This document shows positions 1 to 13,240 of a stretch of DNA of 64,000 nucleotides, piece by piece. This DNA comes from Liolophura sinensis (taxonomy: Eukaryota; Mollusca; Polyplacophora; Chitonida; Chitonidae): positions 1 to 64,000 of the forward strand of contig NW_027018056.1 of the NCBI RefSeq assembly GCF_032854445.1, in the 5' to 3' direction. A program made the position numbers and the translations under genes. Under the pieces are notes generated by a model. The model saw only the letters and a program-made list of their open reading frames with translations. It did no database searches and was not told the DNA's origin. Each line of letters opens with the position of its first letter. Position 1 is the first letter of the stretch.

Positions 1-360
1 GGCGCCAATTGCGCATCCTTTGGCACCTTATTGATGTGGGTCAGTGTTCAATTGTACTTTTTACAGCGGATTGTATCAAGTACCTTGTGTTTTTTTTATA
101 TACAAATGGTGTGGTTTTTCTACATGTAGATAAAGACATTGAGTTTGTCTTCGACTTAGAAGTAAGACATTTGTTGGGTGAGTTAAATGGGCTTGGCCCA
201 AAGATTTGACGTCGTCTGGGCTACCGAAGGGCACATAACTTATAATGAAAAGTTGAATATAGTAATGACCAGTCGCGATTGTACATAGTTAATGCAGCCG
301 ATTTCAATTAGCAAAAAGACCAGGCAAAAATCCAAAAGTGGAAAAACTGTTCCAATGCTG

Positions 361-910
361 CTGGTAAGAGGCTAATCCGACGTATTTTGTGACGAGAAAT
401 CGAATGGTGCAAACCGCGTTGCTCTCCGACCAATACTTTTGGCTGTAGCCACAAATGAATAATCAATGATGTCAAGATCACGTGCCCAGCAACGGCTCTT
501 ACTCCATGGAAACCAAGGAAATTTGCAATTTTTCAACAGCTGGAGATGCCTGGCCCAATTGCGCATCCTTTGGCACCTTATTGATGTGGGTCAGTGTTCA
601 ATTGTACTTTTTACAGCGGGTTGTATCAAGTACCTTGTGTTTTTTTTATATACAAATGGTGTGGTTTTTCTACATGTAGATAAAGACATTGAGTTTGTCT
701 TCGACTTAGAAGTAAGACATTTGCTGGGTGAGTTAAATGGGCTTGGCCCAAAGATTTGACGTCGTCTGGGCTACCGAAGGGCACAGAACTTATAATGAAA
801 TGTTGAATATAGTAATGACCAGTCGCGATTGTACATAGTTAATGTAGCCGATTTCAATTAGCAAAATGACCAGGCAAAAATCCAAAAGTGGAGAAACTGT
901 TCCAATGCTG
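361..910 (+). repeat. Representative 550-bp satellite monomer
   Basis: One monomer, phased from ctggtaagag, which is also the point where the LINEs interrupt the array. The first ~240 bp plus the last ~15 bp are nearly invariant between copies. They contain an E-box palindrome (CACGTG, 480-485) and an NcoI-type palindrome (ccatgg). The remaining ~290 bp carry the alleles common across the array: tgtt[c/t]aattg, cg[g/a]ttg, cctt[g/t]tg, ta[t/c]atac, gtgg[t/a]ttttc, ttg[c/t]tggg, cttg[g/a]ccca, cac[a/t... seen as ata or aga]aac, gaaa[a/t]gttg, aatg[t/c]agcc and aagt[g/a]gaaaa. This half also has a T8 run, a 12-bp perfect palindrome tctacatgtaga (669-680), a small hairpin tgggc-ttg-gccca and a TGACGTC half-CRE. 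No coding function is proposed. Confidence 0.93.
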
Positions 911-1617
911 CTGGTAAGAGGCTAATCCGACGTATTTTGTGACGAGAAATCGAATGGTGCAAACCGCGTTGCTCTCCGACCAATACTTTTGGCTGTAGCC
1001 ACAAATGAATAATCAATGATGTCAAGATCACGTGCCCAGCAACGGCTCTTACTCCATGGAAACCAAGGAAATTTGCAATTTTTCAACAGCTGGAGATGCC
1101 TGGCCCAATTGCGCATCCTTTGGCACCTTATTGATGTGGGTCAGTGTTCAATTGTACTTTTTACAGCGGATTGTATCAAGTACCTTTTGTTTTTTTTATA
1201 TACAAATGGTGTGGTTTTTCTACATGTAGATAAAGACATTGAGTTTGTCTTCGACTTAGAAGTAAGACATTTGCTGGGTGAGTTAAATGGGCTTGGCCCA
1301 AAGATTTGACGTCGTCTGGGCTACCGAAGGGCACAGAACTTTTAATGAAATGTTGAATATAGTAATGACCAGTCGCGATTGTACATAGTTAATGTAGCCG
1401 ATTTCAATCAGCAAAATGACCAGGCAAAAATCCAAAAGTGGAAAAACTGTTCCAATGCTGCTGGTAAGAGGCTAATCCGACGTATTTTGTGACGAGAAAT
1501 CGAATGGTGCAAACCGCGTTGTTCTCCGACCAATACTTTTGGCTGTAGCCACAAATGAATAATCAATGATGTCAAGATCACGTGCCCAGCAACGGCTCTT
1601 ACTCCATGGAAACCAAT

Positions 1618-4600
1618 GAAATTTGCAATTTTTCAACAGCTGGAGATGCCTGGCCCAATTGCGCATCCTTTGGCACCTTATTGATGTGGGTCAGTGTTCA
1701 ATTGTACTTTTTACAGCGGATTGTATCAAGTACCTTTTGTTTTTTTTATATACAAATGGTGTGGTTTTTCTACATGTAGATAAAGACATTGAGTTTGTCT
1801 TCGACTTAGAAGTAAGACATTTGTTGGGTGAGTTAAATGGGCTTGGCCCAAAGATTTGACGTCGTCTGGGCTACCGAAGGGCACATAACTTATAATGAAA
1901 AGTTGAATATAGTAATGACCAGTCGCGATTGTACATAGTTAATGTAGCCGATTTCAATTCGCAAAAAGACCAGGCAAAAATCCAAAAGTGGAAAAACTGT
2001 TCCAATGCTGCTGGTAAGAGGCTAATCCGACGTATTTTGTGACGAGAAATCGAATGGTGCAAACCGCGTTGCTCTCCGACCAATACTTTTGGCTGTAGCC
2101 ACAAATGAATAATCAATGATGTCAAGATCACGTGCCCAGCAACGGCTCTTACTCCATGGAAACCAAGGAAATTTGCAATTTTTCAACAGCTGGAGATGCC
2201 TGGCCCAATTGCGCATCCTTTGGCACCTTATTGATGTGGGTCAGTGTTCAATTGTACTTTTTACAGCGGATTGTATCAAGTACCTTTTGTTTTTTTTATA
2301 TACAAATGGTGTGGTTTTTCTACATGTAGATAAAGACATTGAGTTTGTCTTCGACTTAGAAGTAAGACATTTGCTGGGTGAGTTAAATGGGCTTGGCCCA
2401 AAGATTTGACGTCGTCTGGGCTACCGAAGGGCACATAACTTATAATGAAAAGTTGAATATAGTAATGACCAGTCGCGATTGTACATAGTTAATGTAGCCG
2501 ATTTCAATTCGCAAAAAGACAAGGCAAAAATCCAAAAGTAGAAAAACTGTTCCAATGCTGCTGGTAAGAGGCTAATCCGACGTATTTTGTGACGAGAAAT
2601 CGAATGGTGCAAACCGCGTTGCTCTCCGACCAATACTTTTGGCTGTAGCCACAAATGAATAATCAATGATGTCAAGATCACGTGCCCAGCAACGGCTCTT
2701 ACTCCATGGAAACCAAGGAAATTTGCAATTTTGCAACAGCTGGAGATGCCTGGCCCAATTGCGCATCCTTTGGCACCTTATTGATGTGGGTCAGTGTTCA
2801 ATTGTATTTTTTACAGCGGATTGTATCAAGTACCTTTTGTTTTTTTTACATACAAATGGTGTGGATTTTCTACATGTAGATAAAGACATTGAGTTTGTCT
2901 TCGACTTAGAAGTAAGACATTTGTTGGGTGAGTTAAATGGGCTTGGCCCAAAGATTTGACGTCGTCTGGGCTACCGAAGGGCACATAACTTATAATGAAA
3001 AGTTGAATATAGTAATGACCAGTCGCGATTGTACATAGTTAATGCAGCCGATTTCAATTAGCAAAAAGACCAGGCAAAAATCCAAAAGTGGAAAAACTGT
3101 TCCAATGCTGCTGGTAAGAGGCTAATCCGACGTATTTTGTGACGAGAAATCGAATGGTGCAAACCGCGTTGCTCTCCGACCAATACTTTTGGCTGTAGCC
3201 ACAAATGAATAATCAATGATGTCAAGATCACGTGCCCAGCAACGGCGCTTACTCCATGGAAACCAAGGAAATTTGCAATTTTTCAACAGCTGGAGATGCC
3301 TGGCCCAATTGCGCATCCTTTGGCACCTTATTGATGTGGGTCAGTGTTTAATTGTACTTTTTACAGCGGGTTGTATCAAGTACCTTGTGTTTTTTTTATA
3401 TACAAATGGTGTGGTTTTTCTACATGTAGATAAAGACATTGAGTTTGTCTTCGACTTAGAAGTAAGACATTTGCTGGGTGAGTTAAATGGGCTTGGCCCA
3501 AAGATTTGACGTCGTCTGGGCTACCGAAGGGCACATAACTTATAATGAAATGTTGAATATAGTAATGACCAGTCGCGATTGTACATAGTTAATGTAGCCG
3601 ATTTCAATTAGCAAAATGACCAGGCAAAAATCCAAAAGTGGAAAAACTGTTCCAATGCTGCTGGTAAGAGGCTAATCCGACGTATTTTGTGACGAGAAAT
3701 CGAATGGTGCAAACCGCGTTGCTCTCCGACCAATACTTTTGGCTGTAGCCACAAATGAATAATCAATGATGTCAAGATCACGTGCCCAGCAACGGCTCTT
3801 ACTCCATGGAAACCAAGGAAATTTGCAATTTTTCAACAGCTGGAGATGCCTGGCCCAATTGCGCATCCTTTGGCACCTTATTGATGTGGGTCAGTGTTCA
3901 ATTGTACTTTTTACAGCGGATTGTATCAAGTACCTTTTGTTTTTTTTATATACAAATGGTGTGGTTTTTCTACATGTAGATAAAGACATTGAGTTTGTCT
4001 TCGACTTAGAAGTAAGACATTTGTTGGGTGAGTTAAATGGGCTTGGCCCAAAGATTTGACGTCGTCTGGGCTACCGAAGGGCACATAACTTATAATGAAA
4101 AGTTGAATATAGTAATGACCAGTCGCGATTGTACATAGTTAATGTAGCCGATTTCAATTCGCAAAAAGACCAGGCAAAAATCCAAAAGTGGAAAAACTGT
4201 TCCAATGCTGCTGGTAAGAGGCTAATCCGACGTATTTTGTGACGAGAAATCGAATGGTGCAAACCGCGTTGCTCTCCGACCAATACTTTTGGCTGTAGCC
4301 ACAAATGAATAATCAATGATGTCAAGATCACGTGCCCAGCAACGGCTCTTACTCCATGGAAACCAAGGAAATTTGCAATTTTTCAACAGCTGGAGATGCC
4401 TGGCCCAATTGCGCATCCTTTGGCACCTTATTGATGTGGGTCAGTGTTCAATTGTACTTTTTACAGCGGATTGTATCAAGTACCTTTTGTTTTTTTTATA
4501 TACAAATGGTGTGGTTTTTCTACATGTAGATAAAGACATTGAGTTTGTCTTCGACTTAGAAGTAAGACATTTGCTGGGTGAGTTAAATGGGCTTGGCCCA

Positions 4601-6136
4601 AAGATTTGACGTCGTCTGGGCTACCGAAGGGCACATAACTTATAATGAAAAGTTGAATATAGTAATGACCAGTCGCGATTGTACATAGTTAATGTAGCCG
4701 ATTTCAATTCGCAAAAAGACAAGGCAAAAATCCAAAAGTAGAAAAACTGTTCCAATGCTGCTGGTAAGAGGCTAATCCGACGTATTTTGTGACGAGAAAT
4801 CGAATGGTGCAAACCGCGTTGCTCTCCGACCAATACTTTTGGCTGTAGCCACAAATGAATAATCAATGATGTCAAGATCACGTGCCCAGCAACGGCTCTT
4901 ACTCCATGGAAACCAAGGAAATTTGCAATTTTGCAACAGCTGGAGATGCCTGGCCCAATTGCGCATCCTTTGGCACCTTATTGATGTGGGTCAGTGTTCA
5001 ATTGTATTTTTTACAGCGGATTGTATCAAGTACCTTTTGTTTTTTTTACATACAAATGGTGTGGATTTTCTACATGTAGATAAAGACATTGAGTTTGTCT
5101 TCGACTTAGAAGTAAGACATTTGTTGGGTGAGTTAAATGGGCTTGGCCCAAAGATTTGACGTCGTCTGGGCTACCGAAGGGCACATAACTTATAATGAAA
5201 AGTTGAATATAGTAATGACCAGTCGCGATTGTACATAGTTAATGCAGCCGATTTCAATTAGCAAAAAGACCAGGCAAAAATCCAAAAGTGGAAAAACTGT
5301 TCCAATGCTGCTGGTAAGAGGCTAATCCGACGTATTTTGTGACGAGAAATCGAATGGTGCAAACCGCGTTGCTCTCCGACCAATACTTTTGGCTGTAGCC
5401 ACAAATGAATAATCAATGATGTCAAGATCACGTGCCCAGCAACGGCGCTTACTCCATGGAAACCAAGGAAATTTGCAATTTTTCAACAGCTGGAGATGCC
5501 TGGCCCAATTGCGCATCCTTTGGCACCTTATTGATGTGGGTCAGTGTTTAATTGTACTTTTTACAGCGGGTTGTATCAAGTACCTTGTGTTTTTTTTATA
5601 TACAAATGGTGTGGTTTTTCTACATGTAGATAAAGACATTGAGTTTGTCTTCGACTTAGAAGTAAGACATTTGCTGGGTGAGTTAAATGGGCTTGGCCCA
5701 AAGATTTGACGTCGTCTGGGCTACCGAAGGGCACATAACTTATAATGAAATGTTGAATATAGTAATGACCAGTCGCGATTGTACATAGTTAATGTAGCCG
5801 ATTTCAATTAGCAAAATGACCAGGCAAAAATCCAAAAGTGGAAAAACTGTTCCAATGCTGCTGGTAAGAGGCTAATCCGACGTATTTTGTGACGAGAAAT
5901 CGAATGGTGCAAACCGCGTTGCTCTCCGACCAATACTTTTGGCTGTAGCCACAAATGAATAATCAATGATGTCAAGATCACGTGCCCAGCAACGGCTCTT
6001 ACTCCATGGAAACCAAGGAAATTTGCAATTTTTCAACAGCTGGAGATGCCTGGCCCAATTGCGCATCCTTTGGCACCTTATTGATGTGGGTCAGTGTTCA
6101 ATTGTACTTTTTACAGCGGATTGTATCAAGTACCTT
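1618..6136 (+). repeat. 2,200-bp (4-monomer) higher-order repeat, two copies
   Basis: The stretch from 1618 to 3936 reappears at 3818-6136, an offset of exactly 2,200 bp, and I saw no difference on reading through. Shared rare variants include ttgcaacagc (2733 and 4933), aacggcgctt (3246 and 5446) and attgtatttt (2805 and 5005). Similarity to the alternative alleles breaks at 1617/3817 (t against g) and 3937/6137 (t against g). Such perfect re-use among otherwise distinguishable monomers indicates a very recent unequal exchange. An assembly duplication is the alternative. Confidence 0.9.
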
Positions 6137-9100
6137 GTGTTTTTTTTATATACAAATGGTGTGGTTTTTCTACATGTAGATAAAGACATTGAGTTTGTCT
6201 TCGACTTAGAAGTAAGACATTTGCTGGGTGAGTTAAATGGGCTTGGCCCAAAGATTTGACGTCGTCTGGGCTACCGAAGGGCACATAACTTATAATGAAA
6301 AGTTGAATATAGTAATGACCAGTCGCGATTGTACATAGTTAATGTAGCCGATTTCAATTCGCAAAAAGACAAGGCAAAAATCCAAAAGTGGAAAAACTGT
6401 TCCAATGCTGCTGGTAAGAGGCTAATCCGACGTATTTTGTGACGAGAAATCGAATGGTGCAAACCGCGTTGCTCTCCGACCAATACTTTTGGCTGTAGCC
6501 ACAAATGAATAATCAATGATGTCAAGATCACGTGCCCAGCAACGGCTCTTACTCCATGGAAACCAAGGAAATTTGCAATTTTTCAACAGCTGGAGATGCC
6601 TGGCCCAATTGCGCATCCTTTGGCACCTTATTGATGTGGGTCAGTGTTCAATTGTACTTTTTACAGCGGATTGTATCAAGTACCTTGTGTTTTTTTTATA
6701 TACAAATGGTGTGGTTTTTCTACATGTAGATAAAGACATTGAGTTTGTCTTCGACTTAGAAGTAAGACATTTGTTGGGTGAGTTAAATGGGCTTGGCCCA
6801 AAGATTTGACGTCGTCTGGGCTACCGAAGGGCACATAACTTATAATGAAAAGTTGAATATAGTAATGACCAGTCGCGATTGTACATAGTTAATGCAGCCG
6901 ATTTCAATTAGCAAAAAGACCAGGCAAAAATCCAAAAGTGGAAAAACTGTTCCAATGCTGCTGGTAAGAGGCTAATCCGACGTATTTTGTGACGAGAAAT
7001 CGAATGGTGCAAACCGCGTTGCTCTCCGACCAATACTTTTGGCTGTAGCCACAAATGAATAATCAATGATGTCAAGATCACGTGCCCAGCAACGGCTCTT
7101 ACTCCATGGAAACCAAGGAAATTTGCAATTTTTCAACAGCTGGAGATGCCTGGCCCAATTGCGCATCCTTTGGCACCTTATTGATGTGGGTCAGTGTTCA
7201 ATTGTACTTTTTACAGCGGGTTGTATCAAGTACCTTGTGTTTTTTTTATATACAAATGGTGTGGTTTTTCTACATGTAGATAAAGACATTGAGTTTGTCT
7301 TCGACTTAGAAGTAAGACATTTGCTGGGTGAGTTAAATGGGCTTGGCCCAAAGATTTGACGTCGTCTGGGCTACCGAAGGGCACAGAACTTATAATGAAA
7401 TGTTGAATATAGTAATGACCAGTCGCGATTGTACATAGTTAATGTAGCCGATTTCAATTAGCAAAATGACCAGGCAAAAATCCAAAAGTGGAAAAACTGT
7501 TCCAATGCTGCTGGTAAGAGGCTAATCCGACGTATTTTGTGACGAGAAATCGAATGGTGCAAACCGCGTTGCTCTCCGACCAATACTTTTGGCTGTAGCC
7601 ACAAATGAATAATCAATGATGTCAAGATCACGTGCCCAGCAACGGCTCTTACTCCATGGAAACCAAGGAAATTTGCAATTTTTCAACAGCTGGAGATGCC
7701 TGGCCCAATTGCGCATCCTTTGGCACCTTATTGATGTGGGTCAGTGTTCAATTGTACTTTTTACAGCGGATTGTATCAAGTACCTTTTGTTTTTTTTATA
7801 TACAAATGGTGTGGTTTTTCTACATGTAGATAAAGACATTGAGTTTGTCTTCGACTTAGAAGTAAGACATTTGCTGGGTGAGTTAAATGGGCTTGGCCCA
7901 AAGATTTGACGTCGTCTGGGCTACCGAAGGGCACAGAACTTATAATGAAAAGTTGAATATAGTAATGACCAGTCGCGATTGTACATAGTTAATGTAGCCG
8001 ATTTCAATTCGCAAAAAGACAAGGCAAAAATCCAAAAGTAGAAAAACTGTTCCAATGCTGCTGGTAAGAGGCTAATCCGACGTATTTTGTGACGAGAAAT
8101 CGAATGGTGCAAACCGCGTTGCTCTCCGACCAATACTTTTGGCTGTAGCCACAAATGAATAATCAATGATGTCAAGATCACGTGCCCAGCAACGGCTCTT
8201 ACTCCATGGAAACCAATGAAATTTGCAATTTTTCAACAGCTGGAGATGCCTGGCCCAATTGCGCATCCTTTGGCACCTTATTGATGTGGGTCAGTGTTCA
8301 ATTGTACTTTTTACAGCGGGTTGTATCAAGTACCTTGTGTTTTTTTTATATACAAATGGTGTGGTTTTTCTACATGTAGATAAAGACATTGAGTTTGTCT
8401 TCGACTTAGAAGTAAGACATTTGCTGGGTGAGTTAAATGGGCTTGGCCCAAAGATTTGACGTCGTCTGGGCTACCGAAGGGCACAGAACTTATAATGAAA
8501 AGTTGAATATAGTAATGACCAGTCGCGATTGTACATAGTTAATGTAGCCGATTTCAATTAGCAAAATGACCAGGGAAAAATCCAAAAGTGGAAAAACTGT
8601 TCCAATGCTGCTGGTAAGAGGCTAATCCGACGTATTTTGTGACGAGAAATCGAATGGTGCAAACCGCGTTGCTCTCCGACCAATACTTTTGGCTGTAGCC
8701 ACAAATGAATAATCAATGATGTCAAGATCACGTGCCCAGCAACGGCTCTTACTCCATGGAAACCAAGGAAATTTGCAATTTTTCAACAGCTGGAGATGCC
8801 TGGCCCAATTGCGCATCCTTTGGCACCTTATTGATGTGGGTCAGTGTTCAATTGTACTTTTTACAGCGGATTGTATCAAGTACCTTTTGTTTTTTTTATA
8901 TACAAATGGTGTGGTTTTTCTACATGTAGATAAAGACATTGAGTTTGTCTTCGACTTAGAAGTAAGACATTTGCTGGGTGAGTTAAATGGGCTTGGCCCA
9001 AAGATTTGACGTCGTCTGGGCTACCGAAGGGCACAGAACTTATAATGAAAAGTTGAATATAGTAATGACCAGTCGCGATTGTACATAGTTAATGTAGCCG

Positions 9101-10417
9101 ATTTCAATTCGCAAAAAGACAAGGCAAAAATCCAAAAGTAGAAAAACTGTTCCAATGCTGCTGGTAAGAGGCTAATCCGACGTATTTTGTGACGAGAAAT
9201 CGAATGGTGCAAACCGCGTTGCTCTCCGACCAATACTTTTGGCTGTAGCCACAAATGAATAATCAATGATGTCAAGATCACGTGCCCAGCAACGGCTCTT
9301 ACTCCATGGAAACCAAGGAAATTTGCAATTTTTCAACAGCTGGAGATGCCTGGCCCAATTGCGCATCCTTTGGCACCTTATTGATGTGGGTCAGTGTTCA
9401 ATTGTACTTTTTACAGCGGATTGTATCAAGTACCTTTTGTTTTTTTTACATACAAATGGTGTGGTTTTTCTACATGTAGATAAAGACATTGAGTTTGTCT
9501 TCGACTTAGAAGTAAGACATTTGTTGGGTGAGTTAAATGGGCTTGGCCCAAAGATTTGACGTCGTCTGGGCTACCGAAGGGCACATAACTTATAATGAAA
9601 AGTTGAATATAGTAATGACCAGTCGCGATTGTACATAGTTAATGCAGCCGATTTCAATTAGCAAAAAGATCAGGCAAAAATCCAAAAGTGGAAAAACTGT
9701 TCCAATGCTGCTGGTAAGAGGCTAATCCGACGTATTTTGTGACGAGAAATCGAATGGTGCAAACCGCGTTGCTCTCCGACCAATACTTTTGGCTGTAGCC
9801 ACAAATGAATAATCAATGATGTCAAGATCACGTGCCCAGCAACGGCTCTTACTCCATGGAAACCAAGGAAATTTGCAATTTTTCAACAGCTGGAGATGCC
9901 TGGCCCAATTGCGCATCCTTTGGCACCTTATTGATGTGGGTCAGTGTTTAATTGTACTTTTTACAGCGGGTTGTATCAAGTACCTTGTGTTTTTTTTATA
10001 TACAAATGGTGTGGTTTTTCTACATGTAGATAAAGACATTGAGTTTGTCTTCGACTTAGAAGTAAGACATTTGCTGGGTGAGTTAAATGGGCTTGGCCCA
10101 AAGATTTGACGTCGTCTGGGCTACCGAAGGGCACAGAACTTATAATGAAATGTTGAATATAGTAATGACCAGTCGCGATTGTACATAGTTAATGTAGCCG
10201 ATTTCAATTAGCAAAAAGACCAGGCAAAAATCCAAAAGTGGAAAAACTGTTCCAATGCTGCTGGTAAGAGGCTAATCCGACGTATTTTGTGACGAGAAAT
10301 CGAATGGTGCAAACCGCGTTGCTCTCCGACCAATACTTTTGGCTGTAGCCACAAATGAATAATCAATGATGTCAAGATCACGTGCCCAGCAACGGCTCTT
10401 ACTCCATGGAAACCAAT

Positions 10418-13240
10418 GAAATTTGCAATTTTTCAACAGCTGGAGATGCCTGGCCCAATTGCGCATCCTTTGGCACCTTATTGATGTGGGTCAGTGTTCA
10501 ATTGTACTTTTTACAGCGGATTGTATCAAGTACCTTTTGTTTTTTTTATATACAAATGGTGTGGTTTTTCTACATGTAGATAAAGACATTGAGTTTGTCT
10601 TCGACTTAGAAGTAAGACATTTGCTGGGTGAGTTAAATGGGCTTGGCCCAAAGATTTGACGTCGTCTGGGCTACCGAAGGGCACATAACTTATAATGAAA
10701 AGTTGAATATAGTAATGACCAGTCGCGATTGTACATAGTTAATGTAGCCGATTTCAATTCGCAAAAAGACAAGGCAAAAATCCAAAAGTAGAAAAACTGT
10801 TCCAATGCTGCTGGTAAGAGGCTAATCCGACGTATTTTGTGACGAGAAATCGAATGGTGCAAACCGCGTTGCTCTCCGACCAATACTTTTGGCTGTAGCC
10901 ACAAATGAATAATCAATGATGTCAAGATCACGTGCCCAGCAACGGCTCTTACTCCATGGAAACCAAGGAAATTTGCAATTTTTCAACAGCTGGAGATGCC
11001 TGGCCCAATTGCGCATCCTTTGGCACCTTATTGATGTGGGTCAGTGTTCAATTGTACTTTTTACAGCGGATTGTATCAAGTACCTTTTGTTTTTTTTACA
11101 TACAAATGGTGTGGATTTTCTACATGTAGATAAAGACATTGAGTTTGTCTTCGACTTAGAAGTAAGACATTTGTTGGGTGAGTTAAATGGGCTTGGCCCA
11201 AAGATTTGACGTCGTCTGGGCTACCGAAGGGCACATAACTTATAATGAAAAGTTGAATATAGTAATGACCAGTCGCGATTGTACATAGTTAATGCAGCCG
11301 ATTTCAATTAGCAAAAAGATCAGGCAAAAATCCAAAAGTGGAAAAACTGTTCCAATGCTGCTGGTAAGAGGCTAATCCGACGTATTTTGTGACGAGAAAT
11401 CGAATGGTGCAAACCGCGTTGCTCTCCGACCAATACTTTTGGCTGTAGCCACAAATGAATAATCAATGATGTCAAGATCACGTGCCCAGCAACGGCTCTT
11501 ACTCCATGGAAACCAAGGATATTTGCAATTTTTCAACAGCTGGAGATGCCTGGCCCAATTGCGCATCCTTTGGCACCTTATTGATGTGGGTCAGTGTTTA
11601 ATTGTACTTTTTACAGCGGGTTGTATCAAGTACCTTGTGTTTTTTTTATATACAAATGGTGTGGTTTTTCTACATGTAGATAAAGACATTGAGTTTGTCT
11701 TCGACTTAGAAGTAAGACATTTGCTGGGTGAGTTAAATGGGCTTGGCCCAAAGATTTGACGTCGTCTGTGCTACCGAAGGGCACATAACTTATAATGAAA
11801 AGTTGAATATAGTAATGACCAGTCGCGATTGTACATAGTTAATGTAGCCGATTTCAATTCGCAAAAAGACAAGGCAAAAATCCAAAAGTAGAAAAACTGT
11901 TCCAATGCTGCTGGTAAGAGGCTAATCCGACGTATTTTGTGACGAGAAATCGAATGGTGCAAACCGCGTTGCTCTCCGACCAATACTTTTGGCTGTAGCC
12001 ACAAATGAATAATCAATGATGTCAAGATCACGTGCCCAGCAACGGCTCTTACTCCATGGAAACCAAGGAAATTTGCAATTTTTCAACAGCTGGAGATGCC
12101 TGGCCCAATTGCGCATCCTTTGGCACCTTATTGATGTGGGTCAGTGTTCAATTGTACTTTTTACAGCGGATTGTATCAAGTACCTTGTGTTTTTTTTACA
12201 TACAAATGGTGTGGATTTTCTACATGTAGATAAAGACATTGAGTTTGTCTTCGACTTAGAAGTAAGACATTTGTTGGGTGAGTTAAATGGGCTTGGCCCA
12301 AAGATTTGACGTCGTCTGGGCTACCGAAGGGCACATAACTTATAATGAAAAGTTGAATATAGTAATGACCAGTCGCGATTGTACATAGTTAATGCAGCCG
12401 ATTTCAATTAGCAAAAAGATCAGGCAAAAATCCAAAAGTGGAAAAACTGTTCCAATGCTGCTGGTAAGAGGCTAATCCGACGTATTTTGTGACGAGAAAT
12501 CGAATGGTGCAAACCGCGTTGCTCTCCGACCAATACTTTTGGCTGTAGCCACAAATGAATAATCAATGATGTCAAGATCACGTGCCCAGCAACGGCTCTT
12601 ACTCCATGGAAACCAAGGAAATTTGCAATTTTTCAACAGCTGGAGATGCCTGGCCCAATTGCGCATCCTTTGGCACCTTATTGATGTGGGTCAGTGTTCA
12701 ATTGTACTTTTTACAGCGGATTGTATCAAGTACCTTTTGTTTTTTTTATATACAAATGGTGTGGTTTTTCTACATGTAGATAAAGACATTGAGTTTGTCT
12801 TCGACTTAGAAGTAAGACATTTGTTGGGTGAGTTAAATGGGCTTGTCCCAAAGATTTGACGTCGTCTGGGCTACCGAAGGGCACATAACTTATAATGAAA
12901 AGTTGAATATAGTAATGACCAGTCGCGATTGTACATAGTTAATGTAGCCGATTTCAATTCGCAAAAAGACCAGGCAAAAATCCAAAAGTAGAAAAACTGT
13001 TCCAATGCTGCTGGTAAGAGGCTAATCCGACGTATTTTGTGACGAAAAATCGAATGGTGCAAACCGCGTTGCTCTCCGACCAATACTTTTGGCTGTAGCC
13101 ACAAATGAATAATCAATGATGTCAAGATCACGTGCCCAGCAACGGCTCTTACTCCATGGAAACCAAGGAAATTTGCAATTTTTCAACAGCTGGAGATGCC
13201 TGGCCCAATTGCGCATCCTTTGGCACCTTATTGATGTGGG
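10418..13240 (+). repeat. Five-monomer block re-used at 17.0-19.8 kb
   Basis: This block matches 17018 to about 19830 at an offset of 6,600 bp, falling to about 6,594-6,596 after the 6-bp deletion near 18,580. Shared rare markers are aaggatattt (11520/18120), gtctgtgcta (11767/18367), the order of tgcagcc/aaaaagat monomers, and gacgaaaaatcg (13045/19638). Private differences exist, for example caatac against caaaac (11434/18034) and gcttgtccca only at 12841, so the two are not a copy-paste of one sequence. The right end overlaps the 8.8-kb offset block described separately. Confidence 0.8.

Noticed and set aside
1-4. Novel junction at the left window edge
   Set aside because: Only the first four bases differ from the monomer; too little to distinguish a real junction, an edge artefact or plain variation.
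391-425. CENP-B box in the monomer
   Set aside because: The nearest sequence, the reverse of cgagaaatcgaatgg, has TTCG but lacks the downstream A and CGGG core.
590-610. RNA polymerase III A/B boxes (SINE or tRNA origin of the monomer)
   Set aside because: gtgttcaattg only partly fits a B box and the possible A-box sequence overlaps it; spacing is wrong.
466-759. A 97-codon forward ORF (and 65-, 64- and 86-codon companions) repeated in nearly every monomer
   Set aside because: Persistence follows from satellite homogenisation. Several frames on both strands stay open together, indels are tolerated, and no domain is recognisable. A dN/dS test over monomers from other loci would be needed to revive it.
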